DNA from: Flavobacterium bizetiae
GTDB lineage: Bacteria > Bacteroidota > Bacteroidia > Flavobacteriales > Flavobacteriaceae
Length of the DNA: 64,000 nucleotides
NCBI RefSeq assembly: GCF_902804475.1
Contig: NZ_CADCSU010000103.1
Coordinates: forward strand, 1 to 64,000
Direction: 5' to 3'
The first letter of the stretch is position 1. Each line of letters begins with the position of its first letter. Made by a program: the position numbers and the translations under genes. Shown here piece by piece: positions 1 through 8,328 of this stretch. The notes under the pieces were generated by a model. It saw nothing but the letters and a program-made list of their open reading frames with translations. It was not told where the DNA came from and searched no databases.

Positions 1-510
1 TTCTTTGTATTGATTGTTTTAACCAATAAAAACATTTCAGAACGTTTTTTTGTAAAGAGTAATCTCGAAGAATCGTTAAAAGTAGCATCAGATTATGAGC
101 CTAGAATTGTAATCTGGAATTGTGCTTACTCAATGACAAAAAAGTCGGATTATAATTCTTTAATTGGATTTAAAGGTTATAAAGAAATATCTAATAACTT
201 TTTAGAATGTTATGCCAATACGATCGAAAATATTTCTAAAAAAGAATATTTTTTAACAGAAAAATTCAATTCTCATAATCAATTTATAGATTTATATTTG
301 ATAGGAGGTTTAATAGGTTTAGGATTATTTGTGGCATTTTTTATTAAATTATTTATAGAAGTGAGGAAGAATTTTTTCCAAACGGCAATTATAGTCTCTT
401 TTTTATTGTTTTTTTGCGTTGAGAATATCTTTTATCGACAATTTGGATGTTATCTTGTTGGTATATTTATTTTAATTTTATCGCATATAAAGACCAAAAT
501 AAATGAGTAA
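1..510 (+). CDS. O-antigen polymerase/ligase-like membrane protein, C-terminal part
   Basis: The reading frame is open to base 1, so the gene starts before the window and only its last ~169 codons are seen. The visible part has a soluble loop and then three hydrophobic segments. The loop ends in a motif (HNQFIDLYLIGGLIGLGLF) of the kind found near the C-terminus of Wzy polymerases and WaaL-type O-antigen ligases, where His-Asn precedes a transmembrane helix. It overlaps the next glycosyltransferase gene by 8 bp and so belongs to a surface-polysaccharide operon. The family call rests on this motif and the context; polymerase and ligase cannot be separated from the fragment. Confidence 0.6.
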   Translation, partial: FFVLIVLTNKNISERFFVKSNLEESLKVASDYEPRIVIWNCAYSMTKKSDYNSLIGFKGYKEISNNFLECYANTIENISKKEYFLTEKFNSHNQFIDLYLIGGLIGLGLFVAFFIKLFIEVRKNFFQTAIIVSFLLFFCVENIFYRQFGCYLVGIFILILSHIKTKINE

Positions 511-1627
511 AATTAAAATTGCCCATATTTTGCATTCCGTTGGAGGTGTAGATGTTTCATTGCGACAAATACTTCAAAACATTGACACATTAAACTTTGA
601 AAATATTGTACTTCATGGCGATTCTGATACTCAGGTTTTATTTGAGGATAAAAATTCAAAATCAATAAAAGAATATCAATTACCAATTCATCGCAAAATT
701 TCTATTAAAAATGATTATCAGGCAATTGTAAAAGCTTTAAAAATCATTCGTAAAGAACAACCAGATTTAATACATTCGCATAGTACAAAAGGTGGTGTTA
801 TTGCCAGAATTATAGGTTTTATTACAGATGTTAAAGTACTTCATACACCACAAGCTTTTTCATATTTAAGTACTGATAAAAAAATAAAAAGAATAACATA
901 TTTATTCATCGAAAAAATACTCTCAAAAGGGAAATCTGTTTTGTTAGCTTCATCTGAATCAGAATTAAAAAGAGCGATTGACGAGGTAGGCTATTCTAGA
1001 TCTAAAACAGCACTTTTTAATAACGCGATAACTCCAATCGAAAAAATTTATGAACTTTCTATACCAAAAACATGGCCCGACAAGTATCTTTGTACAGTAG
1101 GAAGACCATGTTATCAAAAAAATACTGAAGAATTAGTACGCGTTATGCATGAACTTAATAAAACCGAAGATATACATTTGGTATTAATAGGTGTTGGACA
1201 TCATGCAGATCAATTGGAGATTGTTCAAAATTTAGTTTTAAAATTAAATTTAAAAGAAAAGGTTACAATTCTTAACTGGACTTCGAGAGAAGACGTATTG
1301 CATATCATTAGCAAAGCAAAATTATATATTTCAGCATCAAGATATGAAGGTTTGCCATATGCTGTCATAGAAAGTTTGGCATTATCGATTCCAAATGTAG
1401 TTTCAGATTGTGATGGTAATCGCGATTTAATTAAAAATGATTACAATGGATTTTGTGTAAAAAATGACGATACACAAGAATTTAGTCAAAGAATTATTCA
1501 GTTATTAAAGGAAGAGAATTTGCATTATGAGTTTTCAAAAAATGCAAAAGAAACATTTTTAAAACATCATAACATTAAAGAAAAAATCAACAATCTTGAA
1601 TCTATTTATAGAGAAGAATTAAAATAA
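503..1627 (+). CDS. Glycosyltransferase, GT4-type (GT-B fold)
   Basis: This 374-residue protein probably adds a sugar from a nucleotide donor to a lipid-linked glycan on the cytoplasmic face of the inner membrane. The N-terminal half carries [13 protein letters not shown] and HSHSTKGG, typical of the acceptor domain. The C-terminal half has [10 protein letters not shown] and the EX7E donor-binding motif (EGLPYAVIE, residues 282-290). No membrane segment is seen. It starts inside the previous gene (8 bp overlap) and ends 1 bp before the UDP-sugar decarboxylase gene, so the three are translationally coupled. The acceptor and the sugar cannot be read from sequence. Confidence 0.85.
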   Translation: MSKIKIAHILHSVGGVDVSLRQILQNIDTLNFENIVLHGDSDTQVLFEDKNSKSIKEYQLPIHRKISIKNDYQAIVKALKIIRKEQPDLIHSHSTKGGVIARIIGFITDVKVLHTPQAFSYLSTDKKIKRITYLFIEKILSKGKSVLLASSESELKRAIDEVGYSRSKTALFNNAITPIEKIYELSIPKTWPDKYLCTVGRPCYQKNTEELVRVMHELNKTEDIHLVLIGVGHHADQLEIVQNLVLKLNLKEKVTILNWTSREDVLHIISKAKLYISASRYEGLPYAVIESLALSIPNVVSDCDGNRDLIKNDYNGFCVKNDDTQEFSQRIIQLLKEENLHYEFSKNAKETFLKHHNIKEKINNLESIYREELK

Positions 1628-1628
1628 T

Positions 1629-2612
1629 ATGAAAAGAATACTTATTACCGGAGCAGCAGGATTTTTAGGATCGCATTTGTGCGACCGATTCATTAAAGAA
1701 GGATATTATGTTATCGGGATGGATAATCTGATTACGGGAGATCTTAAAAACATAGAACATTTATTCAAATTAGAACATTTTGAATTTTACCATCATGATA
1801 TTACCAAGTTTGTTCATATTCCTGGTGATTTAGATTATATTTTGCATTTTGCTTCGCCGGCAAGTCCTATTGATTATTTAAAAATTCCAATTCAGACTTT
1901 AAAAGTAGGATCATTAGGAACACATAATTTATTAGGATTAGCAAGAGTTAAAAAGGCAAGAATCCTGATTGCTTCAACATCTGAAGTTTATGGAGATCCG
2001 TTAGTTCACCCACAAACCGAGGAATATTACGGAAACGTAAATACAATTGGACCGCGTGGCGTTTATGATGAAGCAAAACGCTTTCAGGAATCAATAACAA
2101 TGGCGTATCATACTTTTCATGGTGTAGAAACCAGAATCGTACGTATTTTTAATACTTACGGACCAAGAATGCGCTTAAATGACGGACGTGTAATTCCTGC
2201 TTTTATTGGTCAGGCTTTGCGCGGAGAAGATCTAACTATTTTTGGAGACGGGATGCAAACACGTTCTTTTTGTTATGTTGATGATCAGGTTGAAGGTATA
2301 TTCAGATTATTGCATTCAGATTATGTATATCCGGTAAATATTGGAAATCCAGACGAAATCACAATTAAAGATTTTGCAGAAGAGATCATTAAATTAACCG
2401 GAACCAATCAAAAGGTAGTCTATCATCCCTTACCAATAAATGATCCTTTACAACGCCAGCCAGATACTACAAAAGCAAAAGAGTTACTGGGTTGGGAAGC
2501 AAAAGTAAGCCGTTCTGAAGGAATGAAAATTACCTACGATTATTTCAGATCACTTTCTAAAGAAGAATTATCGAAAGAAGAACACAAAGATTTTTCGAGT
2601 TATATAAAGTAA
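1629..2612 (+). CDS. UDP-glucuronate decarboxylase (UDP-xylose synthase), extended SDR
   Basis: This 327-residue SDR enzyme has the NAD-binding GxxGxxG motif at residues 8-14 ([11 protein letters not shown]) and the catalytic Tyr-x3-Lys at Y146 and K150. These lie in [13 protein letters not shown], which matches the signature of UDP-xylose synthases rather than UDP-glucose epimerases. [13 protein letters not shown] supplies the catalytic Thr/Ser region. The expected reaction is oxidative decarboxylation of UDP-glucuronate to UDP-xylose in the cytosol, as a donor for the neighbouring glycosyltransferases. The length is normal for bacterial UXS. Related UDP-sugar epimerases are the main alternative but are less likely given the motif. 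Confidence 0.85.
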   Translation: MKRILITGAAGFLGSHLCDRFIKEGYYVIGMDNLITGDLKNIEHLFKLEHFEFYHHDITKFVHIPGDLDYILHFASPASPIDYLKIPIQTLKVGSLGTHNLLGLARVKKARILIASTSEVYGDPLVHPQTEEYYGNVNTIGPRGVYDEAKRFQESITMAYHTFHGVETRIVRIFNTYGPRMRLNDGRVIPAFIGQALRGEDLTIFGDGMQTRSFCYVDDQVEGIFRLLHSDYVYPVNIGNPDEITIKDFAEEIIKLTGTNQKVVYHPLPINDPLQRQPDTTKAKELLGWEAKVSRSEGMKITYDYFRSLSKEELSKEEHKDFSSYIK

Positions 2613-2645
2613 TAAAAGCATAAGTCCAGAAGACATTACAATCTA

Positions 2646-3413
2646 ATGAGCGAATTAGTATCTATTATAATCCCAACATATAATACTGAAAAGTTCATTG
2701 GATTGACTTTGCAATCAGTTCAAAATCAAAGTTATCAAAACTGGGAAGCAATCTTAGTTGATGACGCATCTATAGATAAAACAGTAGAAATTATAAAAGA
2801 TTTTGCTGAAAAAGATAATCGGATAAAACTCTTTCAACTAGCTAAAAACTCTGGAAATGGAGTTGCACGAAATATTGCTTTAGAAAAAGCAATCGGAAAA
2901 TATATTGCTTATTTAGATGCTGATGATTTGTGGTTTCCGTCTAAATTAGAAAAACAGATTCAGTTTTTAAAAGAGAATAATTTACCATTTACATTTAGTT
3001 TTTATGATTGTATTGATGAAGAAGGAAACAATTTAAACAGACGAGTTGAAGCACCGTTAAACCTAAGTTACAATCAATTGTTTTTTTGCAATTATGTTGG
3101 CAATTTAACCGCGATCTATGATTCTGATTACTTAGGGAAAATTATAATTGAAGCCACGCAAAAGCGACAAGATTGGAGATTGTGGCTTAGTATTGTAAAA
3201 CAAATCGAAGAAACAAAACCAGTTCCGGAATCTTTGGCGTTTTACAGAATAAGAAAAGATTCCATTTCGTCTTCAAAATTTAAATTGATAAAACACAATT
3301 TTGGTGTTTACAAAAATTTTCACGGATTTAATTTTGTGTTTTCTGTTTTATTAATGATCCGATTTTTATTCACTCAATTGATTATTAAGCCAAAATATAT
3401 AAAGAAAGGATAG
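2646..3413 (+). CDS. Glycosyltransferase family 2
   Basis: This 255-residue GT-A fold enzyme opens with VSIIIPTYNTEKFI. It has the nucleotide-binding acidic pair in VDDASIDKT and the metal-binding DAD motif at residues 91-93 (YLDADDLW). QDWRLWL later in the chain matches the acceptor-side ED/W region of teichuronic acid- or EpsE-like GT2 enzymes. A C-terminal hydrophobic stretch (about residues 225-245) could anchor it to the membrane. It is the last gene of the polysaccharide run, 33 bp after the UDP-xylose synthase gene, and is followed by a field of palindromes that may end transcription. Confidence 0.85.
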   Translation: MSELVSIIIPTYNTEKFIGLTLQSVQNQSYQNWEAILVDDASIDKTVEIIKDFAEKDNRIKLFQLAKNSGNGVARNIALEKAIGKYIAYLDADDLWFPSKLEKQIQFLKENNLPFTFSFYDCIDEEGNNLNRRVEAPLNLSYNQLFFCNYVGNLTAIYDSDYLGKIIIEATQKRQDWRLWLSIVKQIEETKPVPESLAFYRIRKDSISSSKFKLIKHNFGVYKNFHGFNFVFSVLLMIRFLFTQLIIKPKYIKKG

Positions 3414-3415
3414 TA

Positions 3416-3738
3416 TTCTTCAAGGTCGCAATTTGTGACCTTGAAGAAATCGGTTTCCATTTTAAATCTTGAAGTCGCAATTTGCGACTTCAAGATTAGA
3501 ATATTCATCAAAATTGGAGGTCACAATTTGTGACTTCCAATTATTAAATTCTGTTCAGAGAAGTTTAAACAACCATTCTTTAAGATCACAAAATGTTATC
3601 TTAAAGAATGGTTGCCAAAATTGGAGGTCGCAATTTGCGTCCTCCAATCTTCAAATCCTATTTTGGTAAGGTCAAACCTAAAAACTTGAGGTCACAAAAT
3701 TGTGAGATCAAGTTTTCAAGGTCACAACTTGTGACCTT
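3416..3738. repeat. Seven clustered palindromes, core TCRCAA-n-TTGYGA
   Basis: The 335-bp gap between the GT2 gene and the ORF6N gene is almost filled by seven inverted repeats: 3416-3448, 3465-3497, 3512-3542, 3571-3613, 3620-3648, 3681-3716 and 3718-3738. The first three, the fifth and the last are centred on a single base between TCRCAA and TTGYGA; 3571-3613 and 3681-3716 have a looser centre. Arms are 10-17 bp: 3465-3497 is perfect, 3571-3613 has perfect 16-bp outer arms, and the others have one or two mismatches. Outer arm sequences differ between copies while the core is kept. Spacing is irregular. An eighth copy lies inside the adjacent ORF6N gene at 4048-4078. They could be operators, transcription-ending hairpins or a mobile palindromic element. 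Confidence 0.85.
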
Positions 3739-3748
3739 AGAGAATGTA

Positions 3749-4276
3749 TTATTTTTTATAACCAATTTTTACTCTTTCATTTTCATCTTCTTTCTTTTCA
3801 GTCAATTCATCTAAATAAGAAAAAACCAATTCAATATTCTTATCGTGATTCTCTAACTTCTTTTGAATCTGAAGAATATTAACCTTAATTTCTGTCGTAT
3901 CCAAAAGCATTTGTCTCACCTTTGTGAAAATACGCATGATTTGAATATTAGTTTGAATTGCTTTATCGCTTTTTAGAATGCTTGATAACATAAGAACACC
4001 GTGTTCAGTGAATGCCGCTGGTATATGGCGTAAACCCATTTTTTCAGAATTGGAGATCACAATTTGTGATTTCCAATTTTCAAATTCTGATTTATTAAGT
4101 TCAAACATAAAGTCTTCAGGAAATCTAGAAATGTTTCTTTTGACAGCTTGTTTTAAAATTCGTGTTTCAACACCATAAAGTAAAGCCAAATCACGATCAA
4201 GCATTACTTTTTGACCGCGAATAAAATATATTTTGTTAGAAATTGTTTCTTCAGAAAGTAAAGATTGATCCTCCAT
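3749..4276 (-). CDS. ORF6N-domain DNA-binding protein
   Basis: This 175-residue protein has an N-terminal ORF6N domain, the KilA-N-associated DNA-binding module common in phage antirepressors and Bacteroidota. It is recognised from residues ~15-60 (IRGQKVMLDRDLALLYGV, then RNISRFPEDFMFEL). The domain continues through AFTEHGVLMLSSIL near residues 87-100. The C-terminal third is predicted coiled coil (VNILQIQKKLENHDKNIE), suggesting a dimer or oligomer. Residues ~67-76 (WKSQIVISNS) are encoded by a palindrome of the same family as the seven downstream of the gene. A TAnnTTTG element 20 bp before the ATG supports the start. Its target is unknown; binding to the palindromes is a guess. Confidence 0.85.
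   Translation of the reverse strand: MEDQSLLSEETISNKIYFIRGQKVMLDRDLALLYGVETRILKQAVKRNISRFPEDFMFELNKSEFENWKSQIVISNSEKMGLRHIPAAFTEHGVLMLSSILKSDKAIQTNIQIMRIFTKVRQMLLDTTEIKVNILQIQKKLENHDKNIELVFSYLDELTEKKEDENERVKIGYKK
4048..4078. repeat. Palindrome inside the ORF6N gene, same family as 3416-3738
   Basis: This is a 31-bp inverted repeat with 15-bp arms around one central base and one G-T mismatch (4055/4071). It differs from the intergenic copy at 3512-3542 at two positions that pair with each other, so the change keeps the palindrome. It lies in frame in the ORF6N gene and encodes the segment around WKSQIVIS. Confidence 0.85.
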
Positions 4277-4295
4277 AGGTTTTAATTAAAAAAAC

Positions 4296-4303
4296 AAATG
4301 TAA
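4296..4303 (-). promoter_or_regulatory. Bacteroidota -7 element for the ORF6N gene
   Basis: On the minus strand this reads TACATTTG, a match to TAnnTTTG, ending 19 bp before the ATG at 4276. No clear -33 TTG is seen, so it is a moderate call. Confidence 0.45.
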
Positions 4304-4317
4304 GATTTTATTTATAT

Positions 4318-5646
4318 TTATAAATACGATTTGAATTGTTTTAGTTTTCCGCTTTTGCTTCTTCCCAGAACTGTTTTTCTGTTAAAACTAAAGTTTAAAT
4401 TAGGCTCTAAATACAAGGAGATTGCCTTTTCTATCTTTTGAATTTGAGTTTTATTCAATTCAAAATCACTAACATATTCAATTTCAAAAGAATCTAATTT
4501 GGTTTGTTTGATGATAAATTCTTTGACATTTCCATCATCTTCAATGATGCTTTTGGTTACATAATAAAAGGTCAATCCAGGAGATTTTTTTCCGCTTGGC
4601 AAGATAGCAATGTCATTAGTTCTGCCAATTAGTTTTTTTAGAATTGGTTTTTGTGGCGTGCTTTTTTCGTCTAAAATCCCAATATCGCCAATTTCATATC
4701 GTATAAAAGGATGAGCTTTATTAAATAAAGAAGTGATCACGATTCGTCCTTCTTCCCCGTAAGGGAGAATTTTATTGTTTTCGTCAAGAATTTCGACAAA
4801 AAGGGTTTCTGCATTTATTTGCCATTCTCCATTTGGATTTTCAAAAGCAATTAAATCAAGTTCTGAAGCTCCGTATTCATTGATAATCGGAATTCCGAAT
4901 TGTTTTTCTAAAAGTTTTTTATCTGACTCAAAAAGCATTTCTGAAGTAACAAAACAAGCTTTTAACGTTGGGCAAACCTCATTTAAAACAATATTTTTTC
5001 GTTCCAAATATTTAGCAAACAAAACGATAGAACTCGTATAACCATTGATATAATCGAATTTTTTCGTTTTGAATTTTTTTAGAAATTTTTCCAAAACTTC
5101 ATCTGATAAATCAAAAACCGGAAAACGAAAACGATGCGTCAAAAAATCCTTAAGACGTTCTTTTTGATAGCCAATAAAATCCATAGGAATACCATAAAAA
5201 CGAGCTTGGTACGAATGATTAAAATCAATACCAAACCATCCAAAACGCATAATGTTCGAAGCCCACGTTAAAGCATGAGAATATTTATCTTTAGCAAAAA
5301 CAAAAGGAGTTCCGCTAGACCCGGAAGTTTTATTAACGTAAACATCTTTTCTGGAATATCCTTTTGAAAGCCGTTCTTCAAGAGGTTTTTGTAGATTCTG
5401 TTTGTTTAAAATTGGTAAATATTCCCATTTTTCAACTGTTTTATTTCTAACTAAATTTTTGTAGAAAGGATTATTTTTCAAATGAAAATCGACAATTTCT
5501 TTTTTTTTGTTTTGAAGAAAAAGAACATATTCCTCTTCAGATAAATTCACAATTTCATCCAATTCTGCTTTGGCTTTCTTTACAGGAAAACCATTTAATC
5601 GAAGCGAAATATCAAAAAGAGAAATCATTTGAGGATAAATTTTCAT
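4318..5646 (-). CDS. CapK/PaaK-like AMP-forming ligase family protein
   Basis: This ~442-residue member of the phenylacetate-CoA ligase/CapK branch of the adenylate-forming superfamily carries the phosphate-binding loop KTSGSSGTPFVFAK near residue 110. The adenine-binding region is INEYGASELDLIAFE and the hinge region is HPFIRYEIGDIGILDEK. CapK-type proteins occur in polysaccharide loci, where they are thought to activate or transfer acyl groups; the substrate is unknown here. It faces the polysaccharide operon from the other side of the palindrome field. The ATG at 5646 directly abuts a possible -7 element (5647-5654), so the ATG at 5628 (MISLFDISLRLNG) may be the true start. Confidence 0.8.
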   Translation of the reverse strand: MKIYPQMISLFDISLRLNGFPVKKAKAELDEIVNLSEEEYVLFLQNKKKEIVDFHLKNNPFYKNLVRNKTVEKWEYLPILNKQNLQKPLEERLSKGYSRKDVYVNKTSGSSGTPFVFAKDKYSHALTWASNIMRFGWFGIDFNHSYQARFYGIPMDFIGYQKERLKDFLTHRFRFPVFDLSDEVLEKFLKKFKTKKFDYINGYTSSIVLFAKYLERKNIVLNEVCPTLKACFVTSEMLFESDKKLLEKQFGIPIINEYGASELDLIAFENPNGEWQINAETLFVEILDENNKILPYGEEGRIVITSLFNKAHPFIRYEIGDIGILDEKSTPQKPILKKLIGRTNDIAILPSGKKSPGLTFYYVTKSIIEDDGNVKEFIIKQTKLDSFEIEYVSDFELNKTQIQKIEKAISLYLEPNLNFSFNRKTVLGRSKSGKLKQFKSYL

Positions 5647-5654
5647 CAAAAATA
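5647..5654 (-). promoter_or_regulatory. Possible -7 element for the CapK-like gene
   Basis: It reads TATTTTTG on the minus strand. If used, transcription would begin just inside the annotated start and favour the downstream ATG at 5628. Confidence 0.35.
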
Positions 5655-5728
5655 ATATTATCCAATTACTAACACAGAAGAATGAACAAGTTTTTAAGAT
5701 TTAATTATTTTTTACGTACAAAAGCAAT

Positions 5729-5736
5729 TATTTTTG
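5729..5736 (+). promoter_or_regulatory. -7 element of purD
   Basis: TATTTTTG followed by CACC lies 24 bp before the purD ATG, a good match to the Bacteroidota consensus TAnnTTTG. Confidence 0.55.
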
Positions 5737-5760
5737 CACCACAACTAAATACAACTACAC

Positions 5761-7035
5761 ATGACAATTTTACTATTGGGATCAGGCGGAAGAGAACATG
5801 CTTTTGCGTGGAAAATGATTCAGAGTCCGCTTTGCGAAAAACTTTTTGTTGCACCAGGAAATGCGGGAACGGCTGCAATTGCTACAAACGTTGCAATGTC
5901 TCCAACAGATTTTGATGCGATTAAAGCATTTGTAATTCAGGAAAATGTAAAAATGGTGGTCGTAGGGCCAGAAGATCCTTTGGTAAAAGGAATTTACGAT
6001 TATTTTAAAAACGACGAAAGTTTACAACATATTCCGGTTATTGGGCCATCAAAATTAGGGGCTCAATTAGAAGGAAGTAAAGAGTTTGCCAAAGAATTCC
6101 TGATGAAACATAACATCCCAACTGCTGCTTACGACAGTTTTACTGCCGAAACAGTTGAAAAAGGATGTGATTTCTTAGAAACTTTACAACCTCCATACGT
6201 TTTAAAAGCAGACGGATTAGCAGCAGGAAAAGGAGTTTTGATTATTCAGGATCTTGAAGAAGCTAAAACCGAATTAAGAAACATGTTGGTTCACGAAAAA
6301 TTTGGAGCAGCAAGTTCTAAAGTAGTAATCGAAGAGTTTCTTGACGGAATCGAATTAAGCTGTTTTGTTTTAACTGATGGAAAAAGCTATAAAATTCTTC
6401 CAACAGCAAAAGATTACAAACGAATTGGAGAAGGTGATACAGGGTTAAATACAGGCGGAATGGGAGCAGTTTCTCCAGTTCCTTACGTTGATGCTGTTTT
6501 GATGGAAAAAATCGAAACTCGTATCGTAAAACCAACAATCGAAGGTTTCCAGAAAGACGGAATAGAATATAAAGGATTTGTATTCATTGGTTTAATCAAT
6601 GTAAAAAACGAACCAATCGTTATCGAATACAACGTGAGAATGGGAGATCCTGAAACTGAGGTTGTAGTGCCAAGATTAAAATCTGATTTGGTTGCATTGT
6701 TCCAGTCAGTTGCAGATCAAAAGTTAGATACTTTCGAATTAGAAGTTGATCCAAGAAGTGCGACTACAATTATGGTAGTTTCTGGTGGATATCCTGAAGA
6801 TTTTGAAAAAGGAAAAGTTATTACAGGATTAGAAAATATTACAGATTCTATAGTTTTTCACGCGGGTACAAAATTAGATGGCAATAATGTCGTTAGTAAT
6901 GGAGGACGTGTATTGACTGTAACATCTTACGGAGACGATTTTCAACAGGCCATAAAAAAATCTTACCAAAATATAGATAAACTAAATTTTGATAAGATGT
7001 ATTTTAGAAAAGATATTGGCTTCGACTTACTTTAA
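5761..7035 (+). CDS. purD: Phosphoribosylamine--glycine ligase (GAR synthetase)
   Basis: This cytosolic ATP-grasp enzyme makes glycinamide ribonucleotide from 5-phosphoribosylamine, glycine and ATP, the second step of de novo purine synthesis. Family signatures are present in order: ILLLGSGGREHAFAWK at the N-terminus, GPEDPLVKG, the ATP-grasp segment PPYVLKADGLAAGKGV, and EYNVRMGDPETE, which carries the metal ligands. At 424 residues it is full length. It has its own promoter element and stands alone rather than in a purine operon. Its 3' end overlaps the convergent small membrane protein gene by 9 bp. Confidence 0.97.
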   Translation: MTILLLGSGGREHAFAWKMIQSPLCEKLFVAPGNAGTAAIATNVAMSPTDFDAIKAFVIQENVKMVVVGPEDPLVKGIYDYFKNDESLQHIPVIGPSKLGAQLEGSKEFAKEFLMKHNIPTAAYDSFTAETVEKGCDFLETLQPPYVLKADGLAAGKGVLIIQDLEEAKTELRNMLVHEKFGAASSKVVIEEFLDGIELSCFVLTDGKSYKILPTAKDYKRIGEGDTGLNTGGMGAVSPVPYVDAVLMEKIETRIVKPTIEGFQKDGIEYKGFVFIGLINVKNEPIVIEYNVRMGDPETEVVVPRLKSDLVALFQSVADQKLDTFELEVDPRSATTIMVVSGGYPEDFEKGKVITGLENITDSIVFHAGTKLDGNNVVSNGGRVLTVTSYGDDFQQAIKKSYQNIDKLNFDKMYFRKDIGFDLL

Positions 7036-7257
7036 AAAAGAGTGAGCTGTAGTATCTTGATTTTCTGTTCCGGCGTCATCAAAAATGCGTAATTGTTTAA
7101 TCCAATAAACGATTGCGCATGCGCAGATGATCATAAAAATCCAGTTAATAGTATTAGCACCAAACCAAGTAATAAGTTCTAAATGACGTAAAAAGTCAAG
7201 TGGAGCAAATAAAATGTTAACGAATAAGTATTGAATTCCTTCGAAAAAAGCTGTCAT
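7027..7257 (-). CDS. Small conserved flavobacterial membrane protein (DUF6341-like)
   Basis: This 76-residue protein has one or two hydrophobic segments: a clear helix at residues ~36-54 (INWIFMIICACAIVYWI) and a weaker amphipathic stretch before it (FVNILFAPLDFLRHLEL). The charged C-terminus lies outside the membrane. I recall this family beside purD and upp in flavobacteria, where database entries are sometimes mislabelled uracil phosphoribosyltransferase; nothing in the sequence supports that enzyme. The function is unknown. It converges on purD with a 9-bp overlap, and no terminator is visible between them. Confidence 0.75.
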   Translation of the reverse strand: MTAFFEGIQYLFVNILFAPLDFLRHLELITWFGANTINWIFMIICACAIVYWIKQLRIFDDAGTENQDTTAHSFLK

Positions 7258-7398
7258 AATTTATAAAATTATATGTTATTTATTGTTGTGTAACGCATTG
7301 AAGTTAAAATTCAGATAACAGAATCTTTTTTCAACTTGTTGGGTTTTCCTTTTTAAACAAGTATTATATTTACAATCACAAAAGTATAAAATATCCTT

Positions 7399-8328
7399 AT
7401 GATAACAAGTGTTTTTAAAAAATCTACGCCATTAAATTATTCATTGGTCGTAATTTTAATACTGGTTTTCTTTTTTATTTTTCAAATTAAAGATCCATCA
7501 TGGGTGAGTTCTTATTTTTTGGCGTTCCAAAAAGTAAGTGTGCTGCTCTTTATTTTAGCTTCTTTTTTCCTGGTTAATTTTATCGTAAAAAAGAACGGAC
7601 TCAGTAAAGACAACGGTTACGCGATCTTTTTCTACTTATTGTTTATATTATTCTTTCCTACGATTTTTAATAATTCGAATGTCGTTTATGCCAACTTTTT
7701 TATTTTGCTGGCGCTTCGAAGATTAATTTCGCTGCAATCCCTAAAAGCTTCAAAAGAAAAAATATTCGATGCCTCTTTTTGGATTTTAATAGCCGCTTTA
7801 TTTCAATTTTGGTGTATTCTTTTCCTGATATTGGTATTTATATCCATCATTTTTCACGTTTCAAGAGATTATAGAAACTGGATTTTACCTTTTATAGCGC
7901 TTTTAGCCGTATCAATAATCTTTTTATTGATAGCGCTGATATTCCATATCGATATCATTGAATTTTTTCAGAAACGTGCCGTAATCGATTTTAACATTAC
8001 TTATTTCAAGAATAATTACGAAAACGGAGCACTTTCAATATACGTTGCAGTCGCTTTGTTTTTTGTAACATCAATGTTAACTACATTGTCAAACAGGCCT
8101 CAAATCGTACATTCATCATACAAAAAGATCATAGCCTGTTTTTTTATAGCAGCCCTTGTTTACATTGTGTCGCCAGACAAAAGCAATGATTTATTGTTGT
8201 TTAGTATTGCCCCGTTAACCATTATGGCAGCAAGCCACGTCGAGTATATGCAGCAAAAACTCAACAACGAGATTGTTTTTTATGTATTGATTTTGTGTAG
8301 TTTATTTACCTATTTCTCTCAATTATAA
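7399..8328 (+). CDS. Polytopic membrane protein (DUF6427-like)
   Basis: This 309-residue protein has about eight to ten transmembrane helices covering nearly all of its length, with short positively charged loops. No transporter or enzyme motif was recognised. The N-terminus (MITSVFKKSTPLNYSL) resembles a conserved flavobacterial family that I know as DUF6427, found between purD and upp, so the gene order is probably old. The 3' end overlaps the convergent upp gene by 6 bp. The function is unknown. Confidence 0.75.
   Translation: MITSVFKKSTPLNYSLVVILILVFFFIFQIKDPSWVSSYFLAFQKVSVLLFILASFFLVNFIVKKNGLSKDNGYAIFFYLLFILFFPTIFNNSNVVYANFFILLALRRLISLQSLKASKEKIFDASFWILIAALFQFWCILFLILVFISIIFHVSRDYRNWILPFIALLAVSIIFLLIALIFHIDIIEFFQKRAVIDFNITYFKNNYENGALSIYVAVALFFVTSMLTTLSNRPQIVHSSYKKIIACFFIAALVYIVSPDKSNDLLLFSIAPLTIMAASHVEYMQQKLNNEIVFYVLILCSLFTYFSQL

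Noticed and set aside
3416-3738. Possible CRISPR array
   Set aside because: Repeats are palindromes of differing length and arm sequence with irregular spacing, there are no uniform spacers and no cas genes are nearby.
3469-3814. Two small plus-strand open frames between the GT2 and ORF6N genes
   Set aside because: They are made of the palindromes themselves and their peptides are repeats of the ORF6N segment; no start signals or independent gene features.
5682-5915. Plus-strand frame overlapping the start of purD
   Set aside because: It lies over the purD promoter and N-terminus in another frame and has no features of its own.
7027-7257. Small protein as a second uracil phosphoribosyltransferase
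   Set aside because: It is a 76-residue membrane protein without PRPP-binding motifs; the real upp is at 8323-8976.
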